64,000 bases of DNA from Nocardioides sp. URHA0020 (GTDB lineage: Bacteria > Actinomycetota > Actinomycetes > Propionibacteriales > Nocardioidaceae). The stretch's first letter is position 1. Each line of letters begins with the position of its first letter. The stretch is taken from NCBI RefSeq assembly GCF_000620705.1, contig NZ_KK211169.1, positions 186,001 through 250,000 of the forward strand, read 5' to 3'. This document shows, piece after piece, positions 34,360 through 46,412 of this stretch. The notes under the pieces were generated by a model. That model was not told the DNA's origin. It saw only the letters and a list, made by a program, of their open reading frames with translations, and did not search any database. The translations under genes were made by a program, and so were the position numbers.

Positions 34360-35753
34360 GCCCGGCTCGTACGCCGGACCAGCACGAACCCCGCCCACGC
34401 CACGAGCACCGCGGTGGCGACGCCGAGCCCCAGGCGCGGCGGGTCGATCGGCATCACGATCCCGATGAACCCGCCGATCACCCACGCCAGCTGCAGCGTC
34501 GTGTCGCTGCGGGCGAAGGCGCTGGCCTGCACCCGGTGGGGCACGTCGCGCTGGATGGTCGCGTCGAGGGAGAACTTCGCCAACGCCTGACCGAGCCCGG
34601 CCACCAGGCCGAGCAGCGCCAGCGCGAGGACGCCGTAGAACGCCAGGCCGAAGGTGACGACCGCGACGTCCGCGACCAGGACGGCCGACACGGTGACCGA
34701 CGGGTTGATCCTCTTGAGCATCGACGCGGCGATCACCCCGAGGAAGTTGCCGGTCGCCGCGGCGCCGACCACGATCGCAGTCAGCACCTCCGGCGACCAG
34801 TCACCGATCGGGTTCTCGCGCAGCTGGAAGGCCATGAACATGATCAGGAAGCCCGACAGCCAGCGCGGACCGCAGTTGGCGCGCAGGGCGTACGCGACGG
34901 CCGGCGGGATCCGCACGCTGCCCTTGCGGGCCCGGCCCTCGTCCTGGCCCCGCAGCAGCAGGTCGCCCTCGCCCTCGCTGGAGTCGACGCGCGCAGGCAG
35001 CCGGACCGCGGCGATGGTCGCGGCGACGAAGAGCAGGAACGCGTAGCGCAGCACCCACTCCGGCCCCGCCAGCGACGCGACTCCGGCGAGCGGCGCCGAC
35101 ACCGCGACGCCGACGATGCCGGACATCGACACCCGACCGTTGGCCTTGACCAGCGTGAAGTCGCGGGGGAGCAGCCGGGGTACGGCGGCGGCCCGCGTGA
35201 CGCCGTACGCCTTGGACGCGACGAGTACGCCGAGCGCGGCCGGGAAGAGCCAGGGGGAGTCGGTGACGACGGCCCCCGCGAGCACCCACACCAGGAAGGC
35301 CCGGATCGCCATCGTCGCCCCGATCGCCCAGCGGCGTCCGTGGGCGAAGCGGTCGAGGAACGGTCCGATGAGCGGAGCCACGATCGCGAACGGCAGCATC
35401 GTGAGCCCCAGGAAGAGCGCCACCTGGCCGCGCGCCTCGCCCGAGGGCACCGTGAAGAAGAGGGTGCCGGCCAGCGAGATCGCCACCGCCGCGTCGCCGG
35501 CGGTGTTGAAGAAGTGCATCTGGATCAGCCGCGACAGGCCCGACTCGCCGGCGCCCTGGGCCTCGGCCGCCCGTCGCGCCTGGCGCACCGTGAAGCGGCC
35601 GGCTCGGCCGGCACCGCGAGCCGTGGCGCCCAGGCCGCGGGCCACCTTCGCCGCGGGACGCGGAGCGGTCCGCTCGGCGCCGGGATCGCCCTGCGGGTGC
35701 GGGTCGCGCCAGCGCTGCTCATCGGTCGACGAGTCCGAGGGCGGCGTGCTCAT
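34356..35753 (-). CDS. MFS transporter
   Basis: A 465-residue major facilitator superfamily protein. A hydrophilic amino-terminal region of about 70 residues (acidic/Pro-rich, then basic) precedes the first helix. The motif A-like loop P-L-I-G-P-F-L-D-R-F falls between helices 2 and 3. About twelve membrane helices follow. Its substrate is unknown. CAGGAT at 35760-35765 (minus strand), six bases from the ATG, supports the start and a leaderless mRNA. Confidence 0.85.
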   Translation of the reverse strand: MSTPPSDSSTDEQRWRDPHPQGDPGAERTAPRPAAKVARGLGATARGAGRAGRFTVRQARRAAEAQGAGESGLSRLIQMHFFNTAGDAAVAISLAGTLFFTVPSGEARGQVALFLGLTMLPFAIVAPLIGPFLDRFAHGRRWAIGATMAIRAFLVWVLAGAVVTDSPWLFPAALGVLVASKAYGVTRAAAVPRLLPRDFTLVKANGRVSMSGIVGVAVSAPLAGVASLAGPEWVLRYAFLLFVAATIAAVRLPARVDSSEGEGDLLLRGQDEGRARKGSVRIPPAVAYALRANCGPRWLSGFLIMFMAFQLRENPIGDWSPEVLTAIVVGAAATGNFLGVIAASMLKRINPSVTVSAVLVADVAVVTFGLAFYGVLALALLGLVAGLGQALAKFSLDATIQRDVPHRVQASAFARSDTTLQLAWVIGGFIGIVMPIDPPRLGLGVATAVLVAWAGFVLVRRTSRA

Positions 35754-35823
35754 GACCCCATCCTGCCCGGTCGACCCGGCCCCGACCTGACATCCCCGGG
35801 CCCGATGCGTCATGATTTCACCT

Positions 35824-36600
35824 GTGATGACGATCGCGCGCCCCAAGTCCGACTCCGCCAGCGTGGCGGCGGTCGATCTGGCCCGCGCTGCCCTCGTCGA
35901 GGAGGTCGGCGCCGGTGACGTCGGTGACCACCTCGGCCACGTGGTCGAGGGCGAGCGGGTCGTCACCCATCTCTTCGCCTGCCTCCGCGCCGGCTACGTC
36001 GGCTGGCAGTGGTCGGTGACCGTCGCCCGCGCCAGCCGCACGAAGGACGTCACGGTCGACGAGATCGTGCTCGTGCCCGGCGACGGCGCGATCGTCGCCC
36101 CCGAGTGGGTGCCCTACCGCGAGCGGATCAAGCCCGGCGACCTCTCGCCCGGCGACCTGCTGCCCGTCGACGACGACGACCCGCGGCTCGTCCCGACGTA
36201 CTCCTTCGGCGACGACCCGCTCCACACCGACGACAAGGCGCAGATCCGCGCGGTCGCCCAGGACCTCGGCCTCGGCCGGGTCCGCACGCTCGCCCCCGAG
36301 GGCCGCGAGCTCGCCGCCCAGCGGTGGTACGACGGCGACGGCGGCCCCGAGTCCCCGATCGCGCGCTCGGCTCCCGACCAGTGCACGTCCTGCGGCTTCC
36401 TGGTCCGCATCGCCGGACCGCTCTCGGAGCTCTTCGGAGTGTGCGCCAACGGCGACGCCAACGACGACGGCCGGATCGTCTCGTTCGACCACGGCTGCGG
36501 AGCGCACTCCGAGGTGCGCCTGGCGAAGAAGCACGAGCCGCCGCCCCCGCCGGTCCCGGTCTTCGACACCCTGACCGTCGACGAGGTCGAGATCCTCTAG
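35824..36600 (+). CDS. DUF3027 domain protein
   Basis: A roughly 258-residue actinobacterial protein. A helical amino-terminal part includes G-Y-V-G-W-Q-W-S-V-T-V and a P-S-W-x-P-Y-R-like segment (P-E-W-V-P-Y-R). A carboxy-terminal zinc ribbon carries C-T-S-C near residue 188, then V-C-A-N and H-G-C-G-A-H. It ends with a Pro-rich tail. Function is unknown. The start could be the GTG at 35824 or the ATG at 35827; CATGAT at 35811-35816 fits a leaderless start at the former. It converges on the DUF2530 gene with stops sharing CTAG. Confidence 0.85.
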   Translation: MMTIARPKSDSASVAAVDLARAALVEEVGAGDVGDHLGHVVEGERVVTHLFACLRAGYVGWQWSVTVARASRTKDVTVDEIVLVPGDGAIVAPEWVPYRERIKPGDLSPGDLLPVDDDDPRLVPTYSFGDDPLHTDDKAQIRAVAQDLGLGRVRTLAPEGRELAAQRWYDGDGGPESPIARSAPDQCTSCGFLVRIAGPLSELFGVCANGDANDDGRIVSFDHGCGAHSEVRLAKKHEPPPPPVPVFDTLTVDEVEIL

Positions 36601-36905
36601 GCCTCGGGGGCGTAGCCCTCCAGCTCGGCGGCCAGCTCGGTGCGCGCACGCCGCCGGCGACGGCAGTACTCGAGACCGATCAGGCCCAGGCCGAAGCCGG
36701 CCATGCAGGTCCACAGCCACCACAACCGACCCGAGTCCTCGAGGCGGCCGTAGAACGGCAGCAGCCCGAGGAACGCGAGGAACCAGATCGCCGACCCCAC
36801 CTCGACGGTGCGTACCCCGTCGACGTCGAGGGGCTCGACATCGGCCACGAAGTACGTGCGGTTGCCGATCTCGTGCTGCAGCGGCTGGCCCTCGTCGTAC
36901 TCCAC
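36597..36905 (-). CDS. DUF2530 family small membrane protein
   Basis: A 102-residue protein. The short amino-terminal segment contains P-L-D-V-D-G-V-R-T-V-E-V-G, the DUF2530 signature, followed by two membrane helices (about residues 38-55 and 66-84) and a basic cytoplasmic tail (C-R-R-R-R-R). The GTG at 36905 is favoured by TAGCGT at 36913-36918 (minus strand); a GTG three codons upstream is also possible. It is divergent from the purine permease gene and convergent with the DUF3027 gene. Function is unknown. Confidence 0.75.
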   Translation of the reverse strand: MEYDEGQPLQHEIGNRTYFVADVEPLDVDGVRTVEVGSAIWFLAFLGLLPFYGRLEDSGRLWWLWTCMAGFGLGLIGLEYCRRRRRARTELAAELEGYAPEA

Positions 36906-36953
36906 GGGAGCCACGCTACTCGTTGCCGCGGCGGGTCTGGAATGGTGTACGCC

Positions 36954-38396
36954 GTGAACAACCAGACCTCGGGCGGCCTCGACCGCTACTTCAAGATCAC
37001 CGAGCGCGGATCGACGGTGGGCCGCGAGGTCCGCGGCGGCCTCGTCACCTTCTTCACGATGGCCTACATCATCGTGCTCAACCCGATCATCCTGTCGGGA
37101 GCCGTCGACGTCGACGGCAAGCACCTCGGCGGCGCCGACGGCTTCGTCGCGATCGCGGCCGGCACGGCGCTGGTGGCCGGCGTCCTCACGATCCTGATGG
37201 GCGTCGTCGCCAACTACCCGCTGGCCCTGGCCGCCGGGCTCGGCCTGAACGCGTTCGTCGCCTACTCGGTGGCCAACCAGATGACCTGGGCCGACGCGAT
37301 GGGCCTGGTGGTGATCGAGGGCATCGTCATCCTGGTCCTGGTCCTGACCGGCTTCCGGGAGGCGGTCTTCCACGCCGTACCCGCCCAGCTGAAGGTGGCC
37401 ATCTCCGTCGGCATCGGTCTCTTCATCGCCCTGATCGGCTTCGTCGACGCAGGCTTCGTACGCCGGATCCCGGACGCGGGCGGCACGACGGTCCCGGTCC
37501 AGCTCGGTCAGACCGGGCAGCTGGCCGGCTGGCCGGTGCTGGTCTTCGTGTTCGGCCTGCTGCTCCTGATCGCGCTGTGGGTGCGCCACGTCAAGGGCGC
37601 GATCCTGATCTCGATCGTGGTCACGACCGTCGTCGCGATCATCGTCGAGTCGATCGGCGACCTCGGCTCCAGCGTCGACAACCCGAAGGGCTGGGCGCTC
37701 AACGTGCCCGCGATCCCCGACAAGCTCTTCGACACCCCGCACTTCGACACGCTCGGCGAGTTCAACCTGCTCGGGTCGTGGGACCAGATCGGCGTCGTCA
37801 CGACGCTGCTGCTCATCTTCACGCTGATGCTGGCGGACTTCTTCGACACCATGGGCACGATGACCGCCATCGGCGCCGAGGCCGGGCTGCTGCAGGAGGA
37901 CGGTACGCCGCCCAACACCCGCCGCATCCTGGTCGTCGACTCGCTCGCCGCGGCCGCGGGTGGTGCCGCGGGAGTCTCCTCCAACACGTCGTACATCGAG
38001 TCCGCCTCCGGCGTCGGCGAGGGCGCCCGCACCGGACTGGCGTCCGTCGTGACCGGTCTGCTCTTCCTGCTGGCGATCTTCATCGCGCCCGTCGTCGCGA
38101 TCATCCCGTCCGAGGCCGCTGTCCCGGCGCTGGTCCTGGTCGGCTTCCTGATGATGCAGCAGGTCAAGGGCATCGACTGGGACGACGTCGAGATCGCCAT
38201 CCCGGCGTTCCTGACGATCGTGCTGATGCCGTTCACGTACTCCATCTCGGTCGGCATCGGCGCCGGCTTCCTGGTCTACGTGCTGATCAAGGTGGTCCGC
38301 GGCAAGGTCGCGGACGTCCACCCGCTGCTGTGGGTCGTCGCCGCACTGTTCATCGTCTACTTCGCGATCAACCCGATCACGCACTGGCTCAGCTAG
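36954..38396 (+). CDS. NCS2-family purine permease (AzgA/PbuG type)
   Basis: A 480-residue permease of the AzgA-like NCS2 family, which imports adenine, guanine or hypoxanthine with protons. The amino-terminal L-D-R-Y-F-K-I-T-E-R-G-S-T motif is characteristic, as are F-F-T-M-A-Y-I, the G-L-G-L-N-A-F segment, D-F-F-D-T-M-G-T near residue 296 and S-S-N-T-S-Y-I-E near 343. About 12-14 helices are predicted. The GTG at 36954 or the ATG four codons earlier (36942) may be the start. No purine operator is recognised. Confidence 0.9.
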   Translation: MNNQTSGGLDRYFKITERGSTVGREVRGGLVTFFTMAYIIVLNPIILSGAVDVDGKHLGGADGFVAIAAGTALVAGVLTILMGVVANYPLALAAGLGLNAFVAYSVANQMTWADAMGLVVIEGIVILVLVLTGFREAVFHAVPAQLKVAISVGIGLFIALIGFVDAGFVRRIPDAGGTTVPVQLGQTGQLAGWPVLVFVFGLLLLIALWVRHVKGAILISIVVTTVVAIIVESIGDLGSSVDNPKGWALNVPAIPDKLFDTPHFDTLGEFNLLGSWDQIGVVTTLLLIFTLMLADFFDTMGTMTAIGAEAGLLQEDGTPPNTRRILVVDSLAAAAGGAAGVSSNTSYIESASGVGEGARTGLASVVTGLLFLLAIFIAPVVAIIPSEAAVPALVLVGFLMMQQVKGIDWDDVEIAIPAFLTIVLMPFTYSISVGIGAGFLVYVLIKVVRGKVADVHPLLWVVAALFIVYFAINPITHWLS

Positions 38397-38424
38397 CCGC
38401 CGAGCCGGTCGCCACCTCACCCCG

Positions 38425-38469
38425 AGTCGGCGCCAGTTTCGACCTGCGGGTCGATAGCTGGCGCCGACT
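38425..38469. terminator. Hairpin downstream of the purine permease gene
   Basis: AGTCGGCGCCAG followed by TTTCGACC pairs across a TGCG loop with GGTCGATA then GCTGGCGCCGACT; one base is bulged. The long stem lies 28 bases after the permease stop and probably terminates its transcript before the MarR operon. Confidence 0.75.
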
Positions 38470-38491
38470 GGGCATTTCGACCCGAGGAATA

Positions 38492-38519
38492 GTTAGCAGA
38501 GGTAATGACTTATGCTAAC
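38492..38519. promoter_or_regulatory. MarR operator overlapping the -10 of its own operon
   Basis: The perfect 7-base arms GTTAGCA and TGCTAAC are separated by 14 bases in an AT-richer patch. The right arm overlaps the -10-like hexamer TATGCT at 38511-38516, itself exactly six bases before the MarR ATG. Autorepression by the adjacent MarR protein is the simplest reading. Confidence 0.75.
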
Positions 38520-38522
38520 GAT

Positions 38523-38972
38523 ATGCCCACCGTTGAGAAGGTCGCCCGCACCGATGCCGGGCTCGCCGCCGAGCTGCGCCTCGGCGTGATGCGCCTGCGC
38601 CGTCGCCTGGCCGTCGAGCGGCACCCCGACAACGAGCTGAGCCTCAACCAGATGGGCGTGCTCGGCGTCCTGGCCCGCCGCGGTGCGTTGACCGTCGGCG
38701 AGCTCGCGGCCGCGGAGAAGGTGCAGCCGCCGTCGATGACCCGCACGGTCAACTGCCTCTTGGAGAGCGGCGACGTCGCCAAGCGCCCGCACGCGACTGA
38801 CGGCCGCCAGGTCGTCGTCGAGCTCTCCGAGCAGGGCCGCCAGCGCGTGCTGGCCGACCGCGCCCGGCGCGACGCCTGGCTCGCCCAGCGGCTGCGCGAG
38901 CTGACTCCCCAGGAGCGCGCCGTGCTCCGCCAGGCCGCCCCGATCCTCGACCGACTAGCCCAGAAGGACTGA
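38523..38972 (+). CDS. MarR-family transcriptional regulator
   Basis: A 149-residue winged-helix regulator with recognition helix residues in V-Q-P-P-S-M-T-R-T-V and the wing signature D-G-R-Q-V-V-V near residue 98. MarR proteins typically repress an adjacent transporter and release DNA on binding an aromatic or toxic compound. The ATG at 38523 is preferred to the one at 38505 because TATGCT lies six bases upstream. It is followed after 12 bases by an MFS transporter gene, and a palindrome covers its promoter. Confidence 0.9.
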   Translation: MPTVEKVARTDAGLAAELRLGVMRLRRRLAVERHPDNELSLNQMGVLGVLARRGALTVGELAAAEKVQPPSMTRTVNCLLESGDVAKRPHATDGRQVVVELSEQGRQRVLADRARRDAWLAQRLRELTPQERAVLRQAAPILDRLAQKD

Positions 38973-38984
38973 CCCCGACACCGT

Positions 38985-40250
38985 ATGAGCCCCACGTTCC
39001 GCGCCCTCCGCAACCCCAACTACCGCCTGTACCTGGCCGGCAGTGTGGTGTCGAACACCGGCACCTGGATGCAGCGGGTCGCGCAGGACTGGCTGGTCCT
39101 GCACCTGCCGGGCAACAGCGGCACCGAGCTCGGCATCACCACCGGCCTGCAGTTCCTCCCGATCCTGCTGCTCTCGCCGTACGCCGGCGTGATCGCCGAC
39201 CGCTTCCCGAAGCGCCGGCTGCTCCAGGTCACCCAGGCCACGATGGCGCTGGCCTCGCTGGTCCTCGGCGTCATCGCCGTCCTCGGCGTCGCGCAGACCT
39301 GGCACGTCTACCTGATCGCCTTCCTCTTCGGCATCGGCGCGGCCTTCGACGGGCCCGCCCGTCAGGCGTTCGTCTCCGAGATGGTCGGCCAGGACGACCT
39401 GACCAACGCGGTCGGCCTGAACTCGGCGGCGTTCAACGCCGCTCGCATCCTCGGGCCGGGCGTCGCCGGCCTGATGATCGCGGCGCTCGGTGGGGGTGCC
39501 ACCGCGACCGGCTGGGTGATCCTGATCAACGCCGCGTCGTACGCCGCGGTGATCTGGCAGCTCCAGCGGATGAACCTGTCCCTGCTCCACACTCCCGAGC
39601 TCCGCGGCCGCACTCCCGGCGCCCTGGTCGAGGGGGTCCGCTACGTCCGCAGCCAGCCCAAGCTGGTCCTGATCCTGATCATGGTGTTCTTCGCGGGCAC
39701 CTTCGGCATGAACTTCCAGATCACCTCCGCGCTGATGGCGACCGAGGTGTTCCACCAGGGCGCCACCGAGTACGGCGTCCTGGGCTCCGTCATGGCGGTC
39801 GGCTCCCTGACGGGTGCCCTGATGGCCGCCCGCCGGGTCCGGGTGCGCCTGCGGCTGCTGGTCATCGCGGCCGTCTGCTTCGGCCTGGCCGAGATCGTCG
39901 CGGGCCTGCTCCCGACGTACGTCGCGTTCGTGCTCTTCTGCCCGGTCATCGGGTTCTGCACGCTGACGCTGCTGAACTCGGCCAACGCCACCATCCAGCT
40001 CGAGACGCCGGCGGCGATCCGCGGCCGGGTGATGGCGCTCTACATGACCATCGTGATGGGCGGTACGCCGATCGGGTCGCCGATCATCGGCTGGATCGGG
40101 CAGCACCTCGGCGCTCGCTACACCCTGGTGATCGGGGGCGTGCTGACCCTGGTCGGCGTCGCCGTCGCGCTCGCCGTCTACGACCGCATGCGTCCGGGGC
40201 AACAGCCCGAACGGGCGGTTACCGAGGACGCCGCGCTCGCCCTACGGTGA
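38985..40250 (+). CDS. MFS transporter (EntS/MFS_3-like), MarR operon
   Basis: A 421-residue major facilitator with about 12 helices. It resembles the MFS_3/EntS group of exporters: the opening F-R-A-L-R-N-P-N-Y-R-L-Y, the first loop G-V-I-A-D-R-F-P-K-R, and G-P-A-R-Q-A-F near residue 124. It is expressed from the MarR promoter and is probably an efflux pump induced by the compound the regulator senses. The compound is unknown. Confidence 0.9.
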   Translation: MSPTFRALRNPNYRLYLAGSVVSNTGTWMQRVAQDWLVLHLPGNSGTELGITTGLQFLPILLLSPYAGVIADRFPKRRLLQVTQATMALASLVLGVIAVLGVAQTWHVYLIAFLFGIGAAFDGPARQAFVSEMVGQDDLTNAVGLNSAAFNAARILGPGVAGLMIAALGGGATATGWVILINAASYAAVIWQLQRMNLSLLHTPELRGRTPGALVEGVRYVRSQPKLVLILIMVFFAGTFGMNFQITSALMATEVFHQGATEYGVLGSVMAVGSLTGALMAARRVRVRLRLLVIAAVCFGLAEIVAGLLPTYVAFVLFCPVIGFCTLTLLNSANATIQLETPAAIRGRVMALYMTIVMGGTPIGSPIIGWIGQHLGARYTLVIGGVLTLVGVAVALAVYDRMRPGQQPERAVTEDAALALR

Positions 40251-40277
40251 TCGACGTCCCCGTCGAGAGGCCCGCTC

Positions 40278-41681
40278 ATGCGTGCTCGGTCCCTGCTCAC
40301 CCTCGCCCTGGTCTCCGCGCTCGTCCTCGGCGGAGCCGCCGGCGCCGCGGACGCGAGGCCGAAGCCCAGGAAGCCCGCGATCACGGCGGTGACCCCGTCG
40401 GTGGTGGGAGCCGCCGGCGGCATGGTCGTCGAGCTGCGCGGCCGCGGCTTCGCCAAGGTGCGCTCGGTCCGGCTCGGTGGCAAGCCGGTCACGGGGCTCC
40501 GGGTGCGCGCCGGGCGCATCACGTTCACGGCTCCCGCCGCGGTGGCCGGCACCCGGTGGGTGGTGGTCAGGACCGCCGCCGGCAGGGCCCGGCGCGCCGT
40601 CCTCGTGCGCCAGGCGTGGACGTCGGTCTCGGCCGGCCGCTCCTACACCTGCGGGATCCGGCGGCCGCACACGGCGTGGTGCTGGGGCGACAACCTCAAC
40701 GGCGTGGTCGGGGGAGGGCCGGTGGGCGCCTTCATCCGCTCTCCGCGTCAGCTGCCCGGCGAGTGGCGACAGATCGCCGCCGGCAGCCTGTCCACCTGCG
40801 GGATCAGGCTCGACAAGTCGCTCTGGTGCTGGGGCTACAACGCCGAGGGGCAGGTCGGCGACGGCACCACGACCACCCGGAAGGTCCCGGTGCGGGTGGC
40901 GCCCGGGACGACCTGGCGCCACGTGAGCGTCGGGCTGAGCCACACCTGCGGCATCAGGACCGATCGCACCGCCTGGTGCTGGGGGGACGACGACTTCGGT
41001 GAGCTCGGTGACGGCGCGGTCACCGGTGACGGCGCCAACCCGCACCTGCCGGCCCAGGTGGGCGGGGGCGCCGGCACCTGGTCGTCGGTCGAGGCGGGCA
41101 GCTACTTCACCTGTGGGATCGACATCGGGGGCACCTGGTGCTGGGGGGAGAACAGCGCCGACGGCCAGCTCGGGACCGGCGAGACGTACGCCGAGCGGGA
41201 CAAGTCGCCCACCCCGTTGCTGCTGGGCGTGACGGCCACGCAGCTCGACGTCGGTGCCGACCACGCGTGCGCCGTCGTCGCCGCCGCCACGCGGTGCTGG
41301 GGGACCGGCAGCTTCGGCCGCCTCGGCACGGGCGCCACGGCGGGCGCCGCGGTCCCGACGCCGGTGGCAGGCGCCGGCCGGCCCACGCTGGCGGTCACGA
41401 CGGGGGACTCCCACTCGTGCTCGCTCGACTCGCGCTCCGTGGTCCTGTGCTGGGGCCGCAACCAGGCCGGGGAGGTCGGCGACGGTACGTCGTCGCAGCG
41501 CCGCAGGCCGACGGTCGTGGCGGGGAGGCTCACCTTCAAGCAGGTGTCCTCCGGGTACGCTCACACGTGTGCGGTGACGCTCGCGGGTGCCCTGGTCTGC
41601 TGGGGGCGCAGCGGCGAGGGGCAGTTTGGCTACCCGGCAGCGCTGCTCCGCGACCCCCGTCGGCCGACCGTGGTGGGCTGA
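40278..41681 (+). CDS. Secreted RCC1-repeat beta-propeller protein
   Basis: A 467-residue exported protein. A signal peptide (residues 1-25) is followed by an IPT/TIG-like immunoglobulin fold (about 33-110) with G-G-M-V-V-E-L-R-G-R-G-F. About seven RCC1 repeats fill residues 115-467, recognisable by C-W-G and G-x-L/V-G-x-G motifs. Nearly every repeat also has an upstream Cys in an (T/A/S)-C-(G/A/S) motif, so paired cysteines could form one disulfide per blade. This suits an extracellular seven-bladed propeller. Ligand and role are unknown. TACGGT near 40243 may be its -10, within the end of the MFS gene. Confidence 0.88.
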   Translation: MRARSLLTLALVSALVLGGAAGAADARPKPRKPAITAVTPSVVGAAGGMVVELRGRGFAKVRSVRLGGKPVTGLRVRAGRITFTAPAAVAGTRWVVVRTAAGRARRAVLVRQAWTSVSAGRSYTCGIRRPHTAWCWGDNLNGVVGGGPVGAFIRSPRQLPGEWRQIAAGSLSTCGIRLDKSLWCWGYNAEGQVGDGTTTTRKVPVRVAPGTTWRHVSVGLSHTCGIRTDRTAWCWGDDDFGELGDGAVTGDGANPHLPAQVGGGAGTWSSVEAGSYFTCGIDIGGTWCWGENSADGQLGTGETYAERDKSPTPLLLGVTATQLDVGADHACAVVAAATRCWGTGSFGRLGTGATAGAAVPTPVAGAGRPTLAVTTGDSHSCSLDSRSVVLCWGRNQAGEVGDGTSSQRRRPTVVAGRLTFKQVSSGYAHTCAVTLAGALVCWGRSGEGQFGYPAALLRDPRRPTVVG

Positions 41682-41688
41682 CGGCGTT

Positions 41689-41717
41689 TTGACCGGTGTT
41701 GAGCGCACGGGTAATCT
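41689..41717 (+). promoter_or_regulatory. str operon promoter
   Basis: TTGACC (41689-41694) and TAATCT (41712-41717) are separated by exactly 17 bases, a near-consensus housekeeping sigma promoter and the best in the window. It starts seven bases after the RCC1 stop and points at rpsL. Confidence 0.85.
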
Positions 41718-41967
41718 TTTTCCTCGTGTCTGGGACAACCAGGCTGATGCGCGTGCCCGGACCACGTCGGGGGCAGAGATCCCCGACTCCGGCACGGTAA
41801 ATCCCCTCAGTGTGAGCCTCTCCGGATCCCGCTGAAGACAACGACTCGGGCGACACGCCCGACCTCGGGGGTTAGCGCAGCGAGTTGCCCAGCGCCACCG
41901 AACGAAGCTCCAACACCGTGCGTGCAGAGTGCGCGTACTGAGAGTCGACAAGAAGGGGAACCACCCG
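41718..41967 (+). promoter_or_regulatory. Long leader of the str operon
   Basis: About 240 bases of untranslated leader precede rpsL, unlike most genes here. It contains a hairpin at 41766-41787 (GTCGGGG pairing with CCCCGAC) and further GC-rich stems around 41846-41872. No known riboswitch or ribosomal-protein leader motif is recognised. It may mediate attenuation or translational control. Confidence 0.5.
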
Positions 41968-42342
41968 GTGCCCACCATTAATCAGTTGGTCCGCAAGGGC
42001 CGCCAGGACAAGGTGTCGAAGAGCAAGACGCCTGCCCTGAAGGGGTCTCCGCAGCGCCGTGGCGTCTGCACCCGCGTCTACACCACCACCCCGAAGAAGC
42101 CGAACTCCGCTCTCCGCAAGGTCGCCCGCGTGCGCCTGTCGAGTGGCGTCGAGGTCACCGCTTACATCCCGGGCGTCGGTCACAACCTTCAGGAGCACTC
42201 CATCGTGCTCGTTCGCGGCGGCCGGGTGAAGGACCTTCCCGGTGTCCGCTACAAGATCATCCGCGGCACCCTCGACACCCAGGGCGTCAAGAACCGTAAG
42301 CAGGCTCGCAGCCGCTACGGCGCCAAGAAGGAGAAGAGCTGA
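41968..42342 (+). CDS. rpsL: 30S ribosomal protein S12
   Basis: A 124-residue protein of the small subunit decoding centre. The conserved segments T-T-P-K-K-P-N-S-A (with the Lys equivalent to K43) and [11 protein letters not shown] (equivalent to K88) are wild type, so no streptomycin-resistance substitution is seen at these positions. The GTG at 41968 follows an AAGGGGAA ribosome site and is the conserved V/M-P-T-I-N start; an upstream ATG at 41929 is rejected. It is the first gene of the str operon, one base ahead of rpsG. Confidence 0.98.
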   Translation: MPTINQLVRKGRQDKVSKSKTPALKGSPQRRGVCTRVYTTTPKKPNSALRKVARVRLSSGVEVTAYIPGVGHNLQEHSIVLVRGGRVKDLPGVRYKIIRGTLDTQGVKNRKQARSRYGAKKEKS

Positions 42343-42343
42343 T

Positions 42344-42814
42344 ATGCCGCGCAAGGGTCCCGCTCCGAAGCGGCCTATCGACATCGACCCCGTCTACGGG
42401 TCGCAGCTGGTCTCCCAGCTCGTGTCGAAGGTGCTCCAGGACGGCAAGAAGCAGGTTGCTCAGCGCATCGTCTACACCGCGCTCGAGGGCTGCCGCGAGA
42501 AGACCGGCACCGACCCGGTCCTCACGCTGAAGCGCGCGCTCGACAACGTGAAGCCGACCATCGAGGTCAAGTCCCGCCGCGTCGGTGGCGCGACGTACCA
42601 GGTCCCGATCGAGGTCAAGGGCACGCGCGGCACCACGCTCGCGCTGCGCTGGCTGGTCGGCTACGCGGCGGACCGTCGCGAGAAGACCATGCACGAGCGC
42701 CTCATGAACGAGATCCTCGACGCGTCCAACGGCCTCGGTGCCGCTGTGAAGAAGCGTGAGGACACCCACAAGATGGCCGAGTCCAACAAGGCCTTCGCGC
42801 ACTACCGCTGGTGA
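42344..42814 (+). CDS. rpsG: 30S ribosomal protein S7
   Basis: A 156-residue protein that nucleates assembly of the 30S head by binding 16S rRNA. The standard opening P-R-K-G-P-A-P-K-R, the [11 protein letters not shown] motif and the carboxy-terminal N-K-A-F-A-H-Y-R-W are present. It starts one base after the rpsL stop and so is co-translated. fusA follows after 91 bases. Confidence 0.98.
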   Translation: MPRKGPAPKRPIDIDPVYGSQLVSQLVSKVLQDGKKQVAQRIVYTALEGCREKTGTDPVLTLKRALDNVKPTIEVKSRRVGGATYQVPIEVKGTRGTTLALRWLVGYAADRREKTMHERLMNEILDASNGLGAAVKKREDTHKMAESNKAFAHYRW

Positions 42815-42905
42815 CCACGGGCGCAGGCGACGCTGTGCTCACCCGCATGGCTCGCCTGCGCTCCACCCCGGATTTCCGAACTTCTCTCAAGGGACGCTGA
42901 CAAAC

Positions 42906-45017
<2,112 letters not shown>

Positions 45018-45086
45018 CTCTCGTCCGGACCCTCGGCAGCAACACCTTGTACGAGTCAAGTAACAACCCACACAGGAGGAGCCCCA

Positions 45087-46280
<1,194 letters not shown>

Positions 46281-46294
46281 TCCAGCACTGACAC

Positions 46295-46332
46295 GAAGGG
46301 CCCCGACAGCCGCACGGCTGTCGGGGCCCTTC
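46295..46332 (+). terminator. Strong terminator of the str operon
   Basis: An 18-base arm beginning GAAGGGCCCCGACAGCCG and its exact complement flank a tiny CA loop (46313-46314), followed by a T-containing run. It lies 14 bases after the tuf stop. It separates the operon from ilvA. Confidence 0.95.
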
Positions 46333-46412
46333 TGTCTGTCCTGGCGGCAGGCGCGGTGCTCCCACGGCGGACCGCGCGTCGCGCCACGACCCGGGGCCCG
46401 TAGGGTCCCTAC

